A DNA stretch of 64,000 nucleotides from Alcanivorax sp. S6407 (GTDB taxonomy: Bacteria > Pseudomonadota > Gammaproteobacteria > Pseudomonadales > Alcanivoracaceae), in contig NZ_JALKBH010000004.1 in assembly GCF_023016115.1 (NCBI RefSeq), positions 1-64,000 on the forward strand. The letters run 5' to 3'. The position numbers and the translations under genes are program-made. Positions 36,122 to 44,513 of this stretch are shown piece after piece. Each line of letters starts with the position of its first letter. The first letter of the stretch is position 1. The notes under the pieces are model-generated. The model saw only the letters and a program-made list of their open reading frames with translations, made no database searches and was not told the origin of the DNA.

Positions 36122-37482
36122 AGCAGTATGCCCTGATTCTTCTTTCTGCCGCCCTGGCCCTGTCCGGCTGTGGTGACAGTGAGCCGGACGCCTCCGCGCC
36201 GGCCACCCAGGCCAGTAGCGACAATCCGCTAAGCGGCGTGTGGGTAAAGGATCAGCAGGTGCTGGTACTGGAGAGTAATGGCGACTTCTATCTGCCCAGT
36301 GACGCTCTGCGCCAGGGGCTCAGCTGGGAGCAGCAAGGCAACCAGTTCACCTTCCGCTACCTGGACAGTAACGCACTGAGCATCGAACAGCAGTCTCTGG
36401 CCGGCACACTGGAAGACAATTCCCTGGACCTGAGCGCGCTGCCCGGTGCCGCCACCCCTGAGCCGGAAGACGGCTCCGAACAGGAGACCCTGAACGCCGA
36501 CAGCACTCCCCTTTTCAGCGGCACATTCCAGCGTGACAGCAGTGCAGTGGGCTACCTGGGCGGACAGGTGCAGTTGCCGGAAGGGGCCGATCTGCCCCAA
36601 CAGGCGGTTCTCACGGTAACCCTGTTCTCCGCCGGAGATGTGGTGCTGCGTCGCGTCATTCGCCTGAACGGCAATGACAGCCACTACCCATTCCGTCTCT
36701 ACTACCCGGCAGATGCCGTTGACGCGGATCAGCCCTACCAGATCAGCAGCCAGATTCTCGCCGGAGGCGGCATTTTCTATCAGTCAGCGCTGGCGGACCT
36801 GAGTCGCAATGAGCAGGGATTCGAGAACATCACCCTGCCGCTGGATCCAGTGATGAGTGACAGCGAGACCCTGCGCGGCGCGCTCATCTGGCAGCAACAA
36901 ACCCCGGTTTTCATCCTCTGCAACAGCGATCAGCGACTGCAGGTCTCTGGCCCGCAAGGCAAGGCACTGGTGAACGATATCCGCCAGGACATGGCCTACC
37001 CCCAGCAACCACGGATTGCCACCGTCAGCGGCGTGCGTCGCAAGATCCCCGGTGAGCAGGAAGGCACCACCCAGGCCGCCGTGGCAGTGGAAAGCTATTC
37101 GCTGGATGCAGTGGGCAGTTTCCGGGATTGTCAGATTCCCTCCGCCGAGCTGACCAATACCCGCTGGGTGCTCAGCCATCTCGCCGATGAGGCGGTGGCG
37201 CTGCCTGAAGGGAGCCAAACACCTTATCTGACCTTCACTGCTGAACAGGCCCGCGGCAATGGCGGCTGCAACAGTTTCCAGGGGGGCTATCAGCAGGAAG
37301 GCGATTCACTGCGCTTCCAGCCGCTGGCCAGCACCAAGATGGCCTGCCCGGCCATGGAGACCGAACAGGCCTTCCATCAGGCCCTGAGCAACAGCAATCG
37401 CTATCGTATCGACGGCGAGCTGCTGACGTTGTTCGATGAAGAAGACCAGGCAGTGGCCAGCTTTCAGGCGCTGTATCTATAA
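36118..37482 (+). CDS. Lipoprotein with YbaY-like and META domains
   Basis: This envelope lipoprotein of 454 residues has the lipobox LSGC with acylated Cys18. An N-terminal region of unknown fold is followed by a YbaY/pilotin-like beta domain (about 135-240, AVLTVTLFSAGDVVLRRVI and FRLYYPADAV). A C-terminal META/HslJ domain (about 345-454) has NTRWVLSHL, GNGGCNSFQGGY and the closing FQALYL. META proteins are heat-shock or protease-related and poorly understood. The ATG overlaps the mtgA stop, so it may act with cell-wall synthesis. Confidence 0.88.
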   Translation: MKQYALILLSAALALSGCGDSEPDASAPATQASSDNPLSGVWVKDQQVLVLESNGDFYLPSDALRQGLSWEQQGNQFTFRYLDSNALSIEQQSLAGTLEDNSLDLSALPGAATPEPEDGSEQETLNADSTPLFSGTFQRDSSAVGYLGGQVQLPEGADLPQQAVLTVTLFSAGDVVLRRVIRLNGNDSHYPFRLYYPADAVDADQPYQISSQILAGGGIFYQSALADLSRNEQGFENITLPLDPVMSDSETLRGALIWQQQTPVFILCNSDQRLQVSGPQGKALVNDIRQDMAYPQQPRIATVSGVRRKIPGEQEGTTQAAVAVESYSLDAVGSFRDCQIPSAELTNTRWVLSHLADEAVALPEGSQTPYLTFTAEQARGNGGCNSFQGGYQQEGDSLRFQPLASTKMACPAMETEQAFHQALSNSNRYRIDGELLTLFDEEDQAVASFQALYL

Positions 37483-37488
37483 GGCAGA

Positions 37489-37642
37489 AGCAAGCTACAA
37501 GCTTCAAGCTGCAACGCGGGGAAGGCCTTTGCGATCGGACTCGCCGTGCCCGCGAACAATAAACATTGGTGCGCGGGCACGGCGATGAATCAACCCCGCC
37601 ACCAATCCGTGTTTTAGCTTGTAGCTTGAAACTTGTAGCTGC
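37489..37642. repeat. Inverted pair of AAGCTNC heptamer arrays around a 14-bp hairpin
   Basis: The units aagctac, aagcttc, aagctgc begin 7 bases after the lipoprotein stop; an inverted array lies at 37617-37641. Between them 37541-37554 and 37572-37585 form a perfect 14-bp stem that may terminate transcription. Confidence 0.7.
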
Positions 37643-37662
37643 ATTTTGAGGAAGGGATTTCC

Positions 37663-38352
37663 ATGCGCATTCATTACCTTTCCCATGTCCCATTTGAGCA
37701 GCTGGGCGCCATGGAGGCGTGGTTTGTGCAGCGGGATATGGAGATTCGCCACTCCCTGCTGTTCCAGGGAGATCCGCTGCCAGCGCTGGACGATTTTGAT
37801 GTGCTGGTGGTGATGGGAGGCCCCATGGGGGCCGATGATGATGCCCAATTCCCCTGGATGGCCGCGGAAAAGGCGCTGATCAAGGCCTGCATCGGCGCCG
37901 GCAAGAAAGTGCTTGGCGTCTGTCTGGGTGCCCAGCTGATCGCCCGGGTACTGGGTGCGGAAGTGACTGCCAACGCGGAAAAAGAAGTAGGCTGGTTCCC
38001 GGTTCATCCCACCACAGCAGGACTCCAGGACAGCATCGGCAAACTGTTTGCCCCCCAGGCCACGGTCCTCCACTGGCATGGCGACACCTTCGCGATCCCC
38101 AACGGCGCCGTGCACCTGTTGGAAAGTCGCGGCTGCGCAAACCAGGCATTTCGCTATGGCGATCATGTGCTGGCGTTACAGTTTCATCTGGAACTGGAAG
38201 CCGACAACGCCGCAGCGTTGTGCGACGCCTGTCCGGAGGATCTGGCGGAAGGGGAATGGGTGGAGGACAAGCACCGATTGCTGGGCAATGGGCAGCGATT
38301 CGACGATGCCAGGAATCTGCTGGGAAGGGTGCTGGCGCAGTTTATAGGGTAA
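37663..38352 (+). CDS. Class I glutamine amidotransferase-like protein
   Basis: This is a free-standing GATase1 domain protein of 229 residues. It has the nucleophile elbow LGVCLGAQLIA and the His-x-Glu of the triad in ALQFHLE, and an FDVLVVMGGPMGA strand-loop. Such stand-alone proteins, often mislabelled GMP synthase, hydrolyse glutamine or glutamate-linked conjugates. The acceptor is unknown here. AGGAAGG precedes the ATG. Confidence 0.9.
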   Translation: MRIHYLSHVPFEQLGAMEAWFVQRDMEIRHSLLFQGDPLPALDDFDVLVVMGGPMGADDDAQFPWMAAEKALIKACIGAGKKVLGVCLGAQLIARVLGAEVTANAEKEVGWFPVHPTTAGLQDSIGKLFAPQATVLHWHGDTFAIPNGAVHLLESRGCANQAFRYGDHVLALQFHLELEADNAAALCDACPEDLAEGEWVEDKHRLLGNGQRFDDARNLLGRVLAQFIG

Positions 38353-38357
38353 GGCAG

Positions 38358-38400
38358 TGTCGAGGAGCGAGTAACGAGAGACGAGTTTCGAAAATCAAAA
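38358..38400 (+). repeat. Heptamer array, GAGTTNC family
   Basis: The units gaggagc, gagtaac, gagagac, gagtttc, gaaaatc follow the amidotransferase stop, preceded by the shared leader aaggcagt. The spacer also has a GCTTGCAAGC/GCTTGCAGGCAAGC palindromic unit at 38466-38522 and no gene. Confidence 0.7.
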
Positions 38401-38551
38401 CTGTCGGAACGTAGCGCAGCGGAGTAACGCACGCAGTGCGGCCCCGAAGGGGTGAGCGAAGCGAATAACTTGCTTGCAAGCGAAGGGGGTAACCGAATTC
38501 GCTTGCAGGCAAGCTCCCACAGAAAGACAACCAGGACGCCGCGAGGGGGTT

Positions 38552-38584
38552 CGCTGTTAACTATTCACTGTTAACTGTTCACTG
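38552..38584 (-). repeat. CAGTTAA heptamer array encoding the leuA C-terminus
   Basis: On the minus strand this array supplies the last codons (SEQLTVNS) and the stop codon of leuA. Confidence 0.8.
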
Positions 38585-40236
38585 CCTTTATCCACCCGCC
38601 CAACAGCAGACAAGATCGCCTGCAAGGCGGCACCGGTGGTGTCGTTGGCGGTCGCTACCGCGCTTTGCTCGACATCACCCACCTGCACCCGCACACAGGC
38701 CATGGCATTGGCTGCAGTGTTGTCACCCAGCGAATACTCATCGAAGGACAACACCTTCACCTCGTTGCCGATCTGTCGATTGAGCGCTTCTACCAGCGCC
38801 GACATGGCACCATCACCGCGGCCGGACAACAGGGTCACGGTCTGGCTGTCGTCACCAATGCTGATCTGCGCCTGCACCTGATCGTTACTGCGGTTCAGGT
38901 CATAGGAGCGCAGCGTCCAGCCCATGGGCACATTCAGGTAGTCGCTGTTGAAACGACGGTGTACCCGCTCGCTGGTGATTTCACCACCATCTTCCTCGGC
39001 ATCCTGTTGTACTACTTTGGCCAGCTCCTGCTGCAACCAGCGCGGCAGATCGATGCCAAAATCCCGCTCCAGCACATGGGCGACACCGCCCTTGCCAGAC
39101 TGGGAATTGATACGCACCACTTCCTCGTAACGGCGACCAACGTCAGCCGGATCGATGGGCAGGTAAGCCACATTCCAGGCATCACCTTCGTTGTAGCGAG
39201 CCAGGCATTTGCGAATCGCATCCTGGTGGCTACCGGAGAAGGCGCTGAACACCAGATCACCGGCGTAGGGGTGACGCGGATGGGTCTGGATGTCGGTAAT
39301 TTTTTCCACCAGGGCGACGATTTCCTTCATGCGCGAGAAATCGATCTGTGGATCAATGCCCTGGCTGTAAAGATTCATCCCGGCAGTCACCAGATCCATA
39401 TTGCCGGTGCGTTCGCCGTTGCCGAGCAAGGTGCCTTCGACACGGTCTGCCCCCGCCATCACGGCCATCTCGGCGGCAGCCACACCACAACCACGATCAT
39501 CGTGGGTGTGCACACTGATGATCACGTCATCACGGTACTGGATGTTTTCATGGACCAGCTCCACCTGGTCGGCGAACACATTGGGCGTGCTCACTTCCAC
39601 GGTGGCCGGCAGGTTGATGATCACCCGCTGGCCCTGATCCGGACGCCACACCGCATTCACTGCATCGATCACTTCGATGGCGAAATCGGTCTCGGTGGCG
39701 CTGAACGTTTCCGGGGAATACTGGAAGCTCCAGTGGGTCTCCGGTTGCTGCGCGGCATAATCACGCACCCATTCGGCGGCGCGCACGGCAATGGCCTTGC
39801 AGCCGTCCTTGTCCACATTGAACACCTGCTCGCGGAAAGTGGGCGAGGTGGCATTGTAGATATGCACAATCGCGTTCTTTGCCCCCTTCAAGGATTCGAA
39901 GGTACGGGCAATCAGGTCTTCCCGGGCCTGGGTGAGCACCTGGATGTGTACGTCATCGGGTACCAGGTCTTCTTCAATCAAGGCGCGGCAGAAGTCGAAA
40001 TCGATCTGGCTGGCAGACGGGAACCCCACCTCGATTTCCTTGAAGCCCAACTCCACCAGCATCTGGAAGAACTCACGCTTCTGGGCCACGGACATGGGCT
40101 TGATCAGCGCCTGGTTGCCATCGCGCAGGTCCACCGCCGCCCACAGCGGGGCTTTCTCGATACGCTGGCCAGGCCAACGACGGTTGGGCTTGTCGATAAC
40201 AGGAAATGGCTGGTACTTGGTGTGATCAAAGCTCAT
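38557..40236 (-). CDS. leuA: 2-isopropylmalate synthase (type 2)
   Basis: LeuA condenses acetyl-CoA with 2-oxoisovalerate, the first committed step to leucine. The 559-residue protein is of the longer type. It has a TIM barrel with DLRDGNQALIKPM and the metal-binding HTHDDRGCGVAAAEMAVMAG, followed by the regulatory leucine-sensing domain. I start at MSFDHTKYQPF with GAGGAA upstream; the longer frame runs through repeats. The C-terminal residues SEQLTVNS are encoded by the CAGTTAA heptamer array. It is divergent from an Lrp-type gene, a likely regulator. Confidence 0.97.
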   Translation of the reverse strand: MSFDHTKYQPFPVIDKPNRRWPGQRIEKAPLWAAVDLRDGNQALIKPMSVAQKREFFQMLVELGFKEIEVGFPSASQIDFDFCRALIEEDLVPDDVHIQVLTQAREDLIARTFESLKGAKNAIVHIYNATSPTFREQVFNVDKDGCKAIAVRAAEWVRDYAAQQPETHWSFQYSPETFSATETDFAIEVIDAVNAVWRPDQGQRVIINLPATVEVSTPNVFADQVELVHENIQYRDDVIISVHTHDDRGCGVAAAEMAVMAGADRVEGTLLGNGERTGNMDLVTAGMNLYSQGIDPQIDFSRMKEIVALVEKITDIQTHPRHPYAGDLVFSAFSGSHQDAIRKCLARYNEGDAWNVAYLPIDPADVGRRYEEVVRINSQSGKGGVAHVLERDFGIDLPRWLQQELAKVVQQDAEEDGGEITSERVHRRFNSDYLNVPMGWTLRSYDLNRSNDQVQAQISIGDDSQTVTLLSGRGDGAMSALVEALNRQIGNEVKVLSFDEYSLGDNTAANAMACVRVQVGDVEQSAVATANDTTGAALQAILSAVGRVDKGSEQLTVNS

Positions 40237-40244
40237 GGAAGGTT

Positions 40245-40335
40245 CCTCGCTGGACGCTCGATGCTGGACGCCTGACGCTAGAAAGCCGAGCGGGTTACGC
40301 GTCTGGCATTTGGCGTCTAGCGTCTGGCGTTCAAT
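40245..40335. repeat. GACGCCT heptamer arrays upstream of leuA
   Basis: The array at 40247-40280 (gacgctc, gatgctg, gacgcct, gacgcta) and its inverted partner at 40300-40332 (gtctggc units) lie in the leuA-lrp spacer, close to the leuA ribosome site. A hairpin in the leader is possible. Confidence 0.6.
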
Positions 40336-40535
40336 GTGATCTTGGGTTTCGATCAGGGCACCGGTAGGCGCTGGTAGCGGCAAGGAGAGGCGTCCAGCTT
40401 GTGGCTGTCTGCGTCGTCGCCCTACGAGAGATACTTTACGGTTCCAGCCGCGCAATGTGCTTGCTTTATTCATCCGTTTTCGGCTTTATGAGCAATATTA
40501 TTGCGTAAAAAATCCATTTCCGGGAGAAATCGTCC

Positions 40536-41030
40536 ATGAGCAGCTCCGAACTGGCAAAACTGGATCGTACTGACCTGCGAATCCTGGAAGCCTTGCAGGG
40601 CAATGGTGGCCTGAGTAACCAGCAGCTTGCCGAGGCGGTGGGCCTGTCGCCCTCCCCCTGCTCACGGCGGGTTCAGAAGCTGGAAGCGGCCGGCATCATC
40701 ATCAAACGGGAAACCGTCCTGGACGCCCGCAAGCTGGGGCTGGACCTGACTGTGATGATCCAGATCAGCATGGACCGCCACACCCCGGAGCGCTTCGCCA
40801 ACTTCGAGGAAAAGGTGGCCAGCTTCCCGGAAGTGCAGCAGTGCTATCTGGTGACCGGGCAGGACGCAGATTACCTGTTGAAGGTGGTGGTGCCGGACAT
40901 CGACGCCTACCAGCATTTTCTGCTCAACCAGATCACCCGCATCGAAGGGGTCAGCGGGGTGCATTCCAGCTTTGTGATGCGAAGGGTGGTGGATACGGCG
41001 GCGCTGCCGTTGAATTATGTGGAGGCGTGA
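40536..41030 (+). CDS. Lrp/AsnC-family transcriptional regulator
   Basis: This is an amino-acid-responsive DNA-binding protein of 164 residues. The N-terminal helix-turn-helix (LDRTDLRILEALQ; SNQQLAEAVGLSPSPCSRRVQKLE) is followed by the ligand-binding RAM domain (QQCYLVTGQDADYLLKVVV). GGGAGA precedes the ATG. It is divergent from leuA across 299 bp, so control of leucine synthesis is plausible but not shown. A GAGTTNC heptamer array follows the stop. Confidence 0.93.
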   Translation: MSSSELAKLDRTDLRILEALQGNGGLSNQQLAEAVGLSPSPCSRRVQKLEAAGIIIKRETVLDARKLGLDLTVMIQISMDRHTPERFANFEEKVASFPEVQQCYLVTGQDADYLLKVVVPDIDAYQHFLLNQITRIEGVSGVHSSFVMRRVVDTAALPLNYVEA

Positions 41031-41035
41031 AATGC

Positions 41036-41115
41036 GTGAGGCGCGAGTCACGAGTGTCGAAAACCGTCAAACAATACCGTCTTCAGGGTTTGATTTCGAA
41101 ACTCGCTTCTCGCGA
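41036..41115. repeat. Inverted pair of GAGTTNC heptamer arrays
   Basis: The units gaggcgc, gagtcac, gagtgtc, gaaaacc at 41037-41065 face gaaactc, gcttctc at 41096-41115, between convergent genes. Confidence 0.65.
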
Positions 41116-41162
41116 CCCGGCACGCCTCTATTCCGCCACCAATGGCGGTTTCATGGCTGCGG

Positions 41163-41897
41163 CTACTGAGGCTGGAGCAGCGTCCGCTCGATGGCAGGCA
41201 GCCCCTTCATGCGCTTCGCATAAGCCAGCGAGGCCCGGTGGTCATCAATGCCAGAGACCTTCCATTCGCCCCCTTCCATGGTGAAGGACCAGACGCTCTC
41301 CACCTCCCGGAATCGCTGGCTGCCCCTGGCCACCTTGCCGGTGTCCCGCTGCAGCAGATAATCCTGCATGTTGGCGGTAATGCTGATGACGACCAGCGAC
41401 TGCTCGTGTTCACCGCAAGCATTGCGGTGCTCAAAAAACAGCGGGCGGATCGCCTTGATCGCCCTGATATTGCAGACATGTACAAACCCACTCTCCTGCT
41501 GTTTGTCGAGGCTCGCCATCTGCCGGCTTTGGCGGTACGAGGAGGTCATCCAGCCAGCCCCCCTGGACAAGTCTTCACCTTCCCTGCCGGAATGGAAACG
41601 CTGAAAGCAGTCCAGTGCACGGTCCTGAAGCCTGAGCCATTCGAACTTGCCAAAGAACGTAGCCATGTAGCGCAAATCCTGCCGGGCCCGTTGTTCTGAC
41701 TTTTTATGCTGTAGCACAGTCATGAACGCCAGCGACAGGCAGACCGCCACCATTCCGGACAGGGCCAGCTTGACCCAGAATGATTCAAATGCCGCCGGTA
41801 GCAACGTACTGCCAGGGCCAGCCAGAGCCGGTTCAGCCAGCAGGGCGCTACCTGCGAGAATTAATACCGACAGGCTGACAACATATTTCTTGTCCAT
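41163..41897 (-). CDS. Membrane protein with Tim44-like domain
   Basis: This 244-residue protein has an N-terminal signal-like helix (VVSLSVLILAGSALL), a second membrane segment (LALSGMVAVCLSLAFMTVL), then a soluble domain. The pattern ATFFGKFEWLRLQDRALDCF, VVISITANMQDYLL and VESVWSFTMEGGEWKVSGI resembles the Tim44-like (NTF2-type) fold. Bacterial members are of unknown function. GGGGGAA lies just upstream of the ATG, which excludes the longer frame. Confidence 0.8.
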   Translation of the reverse strand: MDKKYVVSLSVLILAGSALLAEPALAGPGSTLLPAAFESFWVKLALSGMVAVCLSLAFMTVLQHKKSEQRARQDLRYMATFFGKFEWLRLQDRALDCFQRFHSGREGEDLSRGAGWMTSSYRQSRQMASLDKQQESGFVHVCNIRAIKAIRPLFFEHRNACGEHEQSLVVISITANMQDYLLQRDTGKVARGSQRFREVESVWSFTMEGGEWKVSGIDDHRASLAYAKRMKGLPAIERTLLQPQ

Positions 41898-42099
41898 GGT
41901 TCCCCCGGATGGGTTTGTCATTGTTATTGGCCGACACGTCGGGTGAATACGATGCCGGCGACTTCCTTCCCTTCCCCCTTTTTGCCAGAACCCGAGCCCC
42001 CAATCCGGGATCCCTTTCACAGAGCAGCCCTACCGCTCATCGGTTATGCTGGAGGACCCATACTCCCGGTATCAGGCACAGAAAGGAGCACCGGCCGAC

Positions 42100-42561
42100 A
42101 TGAAACATCTGCTGATCGTCGCCCACGCGCCCTCCCCCAACACCCTGAAACTGTGCGAAGCGGCGGCCCGCGGAGCGGGGCATGAAGATATCGAGAACGT
42201 GACCGTGACGGTGAAGGCGCCGCTGGAGGCAGGTCCCGAGGATGTGATGGCGTGCGATGCCATCCTGCTCGGCACCACGGAAAACCTTGGCTACATGAGC
42301 GGCGCGCTGAAGGATTTTTTCGATCGCACCTACTATCCGGTGCTGGAAGAAAAACAGGGCCTGCCCTGTGCGCTCTACATCCGCGCCGGCCACGACGGCA
42401 CCGGCACCCGCCGCGGTGTGGAAACCATCGTCACCGGGCTACGCTGGAACTGGGTACAGGATCCGCTGGTACTGCGCGGCGACTGGCAGGAAGTCTTCGA
42501 GGGACAAGTTGAGGAGCTGGGGATGTATCTGGCCGCGGGGCTGGATGCGGGGGTTATTTAG
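42100..42561 (+). CDS. Flavodoxin-like NAD(P)H oxidoreductase
   Basis: This is a probable FMN-binding protein of 153 residues. It starts KHLLIVAHAPSPNTLKLCE, the phosphate-binding region of flavodoxin-like folds, and continues ILLGTTENLGYMSGALKDFFDRTYY and ALYIRAGHDGTGT. It could be an NAD(P)H-dependent FMN reductase or a quinone reductase. I start at the ATG after AAGGAG; an upstream ATG at 42046 lacks a ribosome site. The TAG stop overlaps the start of an AAGCTNC heptamer array. Confidence 0.85.
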   Translation: MKHLLIVAHAPSPNTLKLCEAAARGAGHEDIENVTVTVKAPLEAGPEDVMACDAILLGTTENLGYMSGALKDFFDRTYYPVLEEKQGLPCALYIRAGHDGTGTRRGVETIVTGLRWNWVQDPLVLRGDWQEVFEGQVEELGMYLAAGLDAGVI

Positions 42562-42812
42562 CTTCAAGCTGCAAGCCTCAAGCTACAAGGCGCGGTTATG
42601 GGCGGGTAGACGCGGATATGCACTGCCCGCGCACCAGGGCCGAAATTGGGAGGCGAACCGTAGGGCGGAAATCGGCTCACGCCAATTTCCACCCTACAAA
42701 ACACAGAGACCAAGATTTGCGTTGCCCACGTTCGAGCGCGGCCACCACCACCTCAGCACCTGACATCCCAATCCGCGACTTGTAGCTTGCAGCTTGAAGC
42801 TTGTAACTGCTT
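42558..42812. repeat. Repeat-filled convergent spacer
   Basis: AAGCTNC heptamers at 42561-42590 face an inverted array at 42779-42812 that abuts the next gene's stop. Between them lies a GTAGGGCGGAAAT/ATTTCCACCCTAC palindrome (42650-42698). No gene is visible. Confidence 0.7.
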
Positions 42813-43580
42813 TTAGCCTTTGCTCTTGCTCACCATGGCCGCGATGACGGCCTTGGCTTCGTCGCCTTGCAGCAACTCACCGAACAACGCCAGATCTTCC
42901 TTGACCACTTCGTGCAGCGGCTTGTTGATGGCTTCGCGCATAAGGCGTTTGCTTTCACGCAGGGCGCGGGGTGGCTTTTTGGCCAGGGTGACAGCCCAGC
43001 GGCGGGCGGTGGCTTCCAGCTCTTCGCGCTTGACCACCTCGGCAATCAGGCCTGATTCCAGGGCCTGGGCCGCGCTGAACGGTTCGCACAGCAGCAGCAT
43101 GCGGGCGGCACGCTGGTAGCCCATCCAGGCCGGCATCAGCTTGGCAGAACCGGCTTCCGGCACCGCGCCCAGATCGGCGAAGGGAGTCACAAACTTGGCG
43201 TCTTCCGAGGCCACTACCAGATCCATGTGCAGCAGCATGGTGGTGCCCACACCCACGGCATTACCCTGAACCGCACCCACCATCACTTTCGGGAACTCGT
43301 GGATGGCATCGATAAAGGCCGCAGCGGCCGGTGGCTCTCCCGGTGCGGCATTGAGAAAGTCCATCAGGTCATTACCTGCACTGAAGGACTTGCCCTCGCC
43401 AGTAAACAGCACCACGCGGATATCATCACTTTCTTCCGCCGCCTTCAGCAGCTTGACCAGATCCCAGTACATGGCCGCCGTCAGGGCATTCAGTTTGTCC
43501 GGACGGTTCAGGCTGATTTCCATCACCGATTCGGTGTTCTTGACCAGAATCAGGCCACTTTCCAGTGTCGGCATCGTCAC
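42813..43580 (-). CDS. Enoyl-CoA hydratase/isomerase family protein
   Basis: This crotonase-fold enzyme (255 residues) acts on enoyl-CoA thioesters. It shows the oxyanion-hole segments GKSFSAGNDLMDFL and VGVGTTMLLHMDLVVASEDAKF, then PEAGSAKLMP. Asp replaces Glu at one usual catalytic position, so isomerase or another crotonase activity is also possible. I start at GTG with GGGAG 7-8 nt upstream; the ATG two codons later is the alternative. A palindromic operator lies in the divergent promoter region. Confidence 0.88.
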   Translation of the reverse strand: MTMPTLESGLILVKNTESVMEISLNRPDKLNALTAAMYWDLVKLLKAAEESDDIRVVLFTGEGKSFSAGNDLMDFLNAAPGEPPAAAAFIDAIHEFPKVMVGAVQGNAVGVGTTMLLHMDLVVASEDAKFVTPFADLGAVPEAGSAKLMPAWMGYQRAARMLLLCEPFSAAQALESGLIAEVVKREELEATARRWAVTLAKKPPRALRESKRLMREAINKPLHEVVKEDLALFGELLQGDEAKAVIAAMVSKSKG

Positions 43581-43663
43581 GACAGCTCTCCCGTAATTAT
43601 GTAATCGGGCAAGGCTAGCGGGCCGCTGGCCCTCTGCCAAGAGCCAATCACGTCATCCGCCGA

Positions 43664-43679
43664 TTGACCGTTCAGTCAA
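43664..43679. promoter_or_regulatory. Palindromic operator candidate TTGAC-N6-GTCAA
   Basis: TTGACCGTTCAGTCAA is a 16-bp imperfect palindrome midway between the divergent enoyl-CoA hydratase and ATP-grasp genes. Its form is like TetR-family sites for acyl-CoA genes. The cognate regulator is not identified. Confidence 0.45.
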
Positions 43680-43718
43680 AGTGGATTAAAACAGCGCACC
43701 TATTCTGAGATTGCGCCT

Positions 43719-44513
43719 GTGAAGCTGATCACCTTCGATCCTTTTCGCACCCTGGGGACCCCGGGGGTCCGCTATATCAAGCCTGAGCACATGCATCAGC
43801 ACCGCGAGGAACTGGCTGAAGCAGACTGGCTGCTATTCCCCGCCTACTGGCAGATCAACAGCCTGCATTACGTGCTCAAGAAGCGTATTTTCCCCAGCCT
43901 GAGCAGTTACCATCTTGGCCATGACAAGGTGGAGATGACCCGCGCCCTGCAAACCGCCTGCCCGGAACATGTGCCCGAGACCATGATCACCTCATCTGAC
44001 CGCTATGGCATCAGTCAGATACTGGATCAGTGGACGTTTCCGTTTGTCGGCAAATCGGTGAAATCCAGCCAGGGGATGGGCGTTTTCCTGATCGAGAACA
44101 AGCAACAGTTACTGGACTACGCAGAGCGGGAAGCAGTGTTGTATGTGCAGAAACTGCTGCCTATCGTCCGCGATCTGCGCATCGTGGTGGTGGGTGACGA
44201 GATTGTCGCCAGCTACTGGCGCGAAGGCTCCGGCTTCCTCAACAATGTCAGCCAGGGAGGCCGGGTACGCACCGACCTGCCGGTGCCGGAGACGGCATTG
44301 TCACTGGTATCCGGTCTGGCCCATTACCTGGATATCAACCACGCCGGTTTTGATGTGGCCATGGTCGATGGCCACCCCTACATTCTGGAATTCAACCGTC
44401 TGTTCGGTAACACCGGGATACCGGAACTGCCCAGGGCCATCGCCGCCGCCATGAACCGCTATCTGTTCGGCCCGGAGCCGCCTTCCTCTTCCGACACCAG
44501 CGTTTCCGCCTGA
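43719..44513 (+). CDS. ATP-grasp (RimK-like) protein
   Basis: This is a probable ATP-dependent carboxylate-amine ligase of 264 residues. ATP-grasp features are FVGKSVKSSQGMGVFLI, LRIVVVGDEIVASYWR and the metal-binding ILEFNRLFGN. The substrate is unknown; RimK relatives add glutamate or other amino acids. The start is GTG with a weak ribosome site. The last 55 bases overlap the 3' end of the convergent YtjB-like gene, and its Ser-rich tail (EPPSSSDTSVSA) lies in the overlap. Confidence 0.82.
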   Translation: MKLITFDPFRTLGTPGVRYIKPEHMHQHREELAEADWLLFPAYWQINSLHYVLKKRIFPSLSSYHLGHDKVEMTRALQTACPEHVPETMITSSDRYGISQILDQWTFPFVGKSVKSSQGMGVFLIENKQQLLDYAEREAVLYVQKLLPIVRDLRIVVVGDEIVASYWREGSGFLNNVSQGGRVRTDLPVPETALSLVSGLAHYLDINHAGFDVAMVDGHPYILEFNRLFGNTGIPELPRAIAAAMNRYLFGPEPPSSSDTSVSA

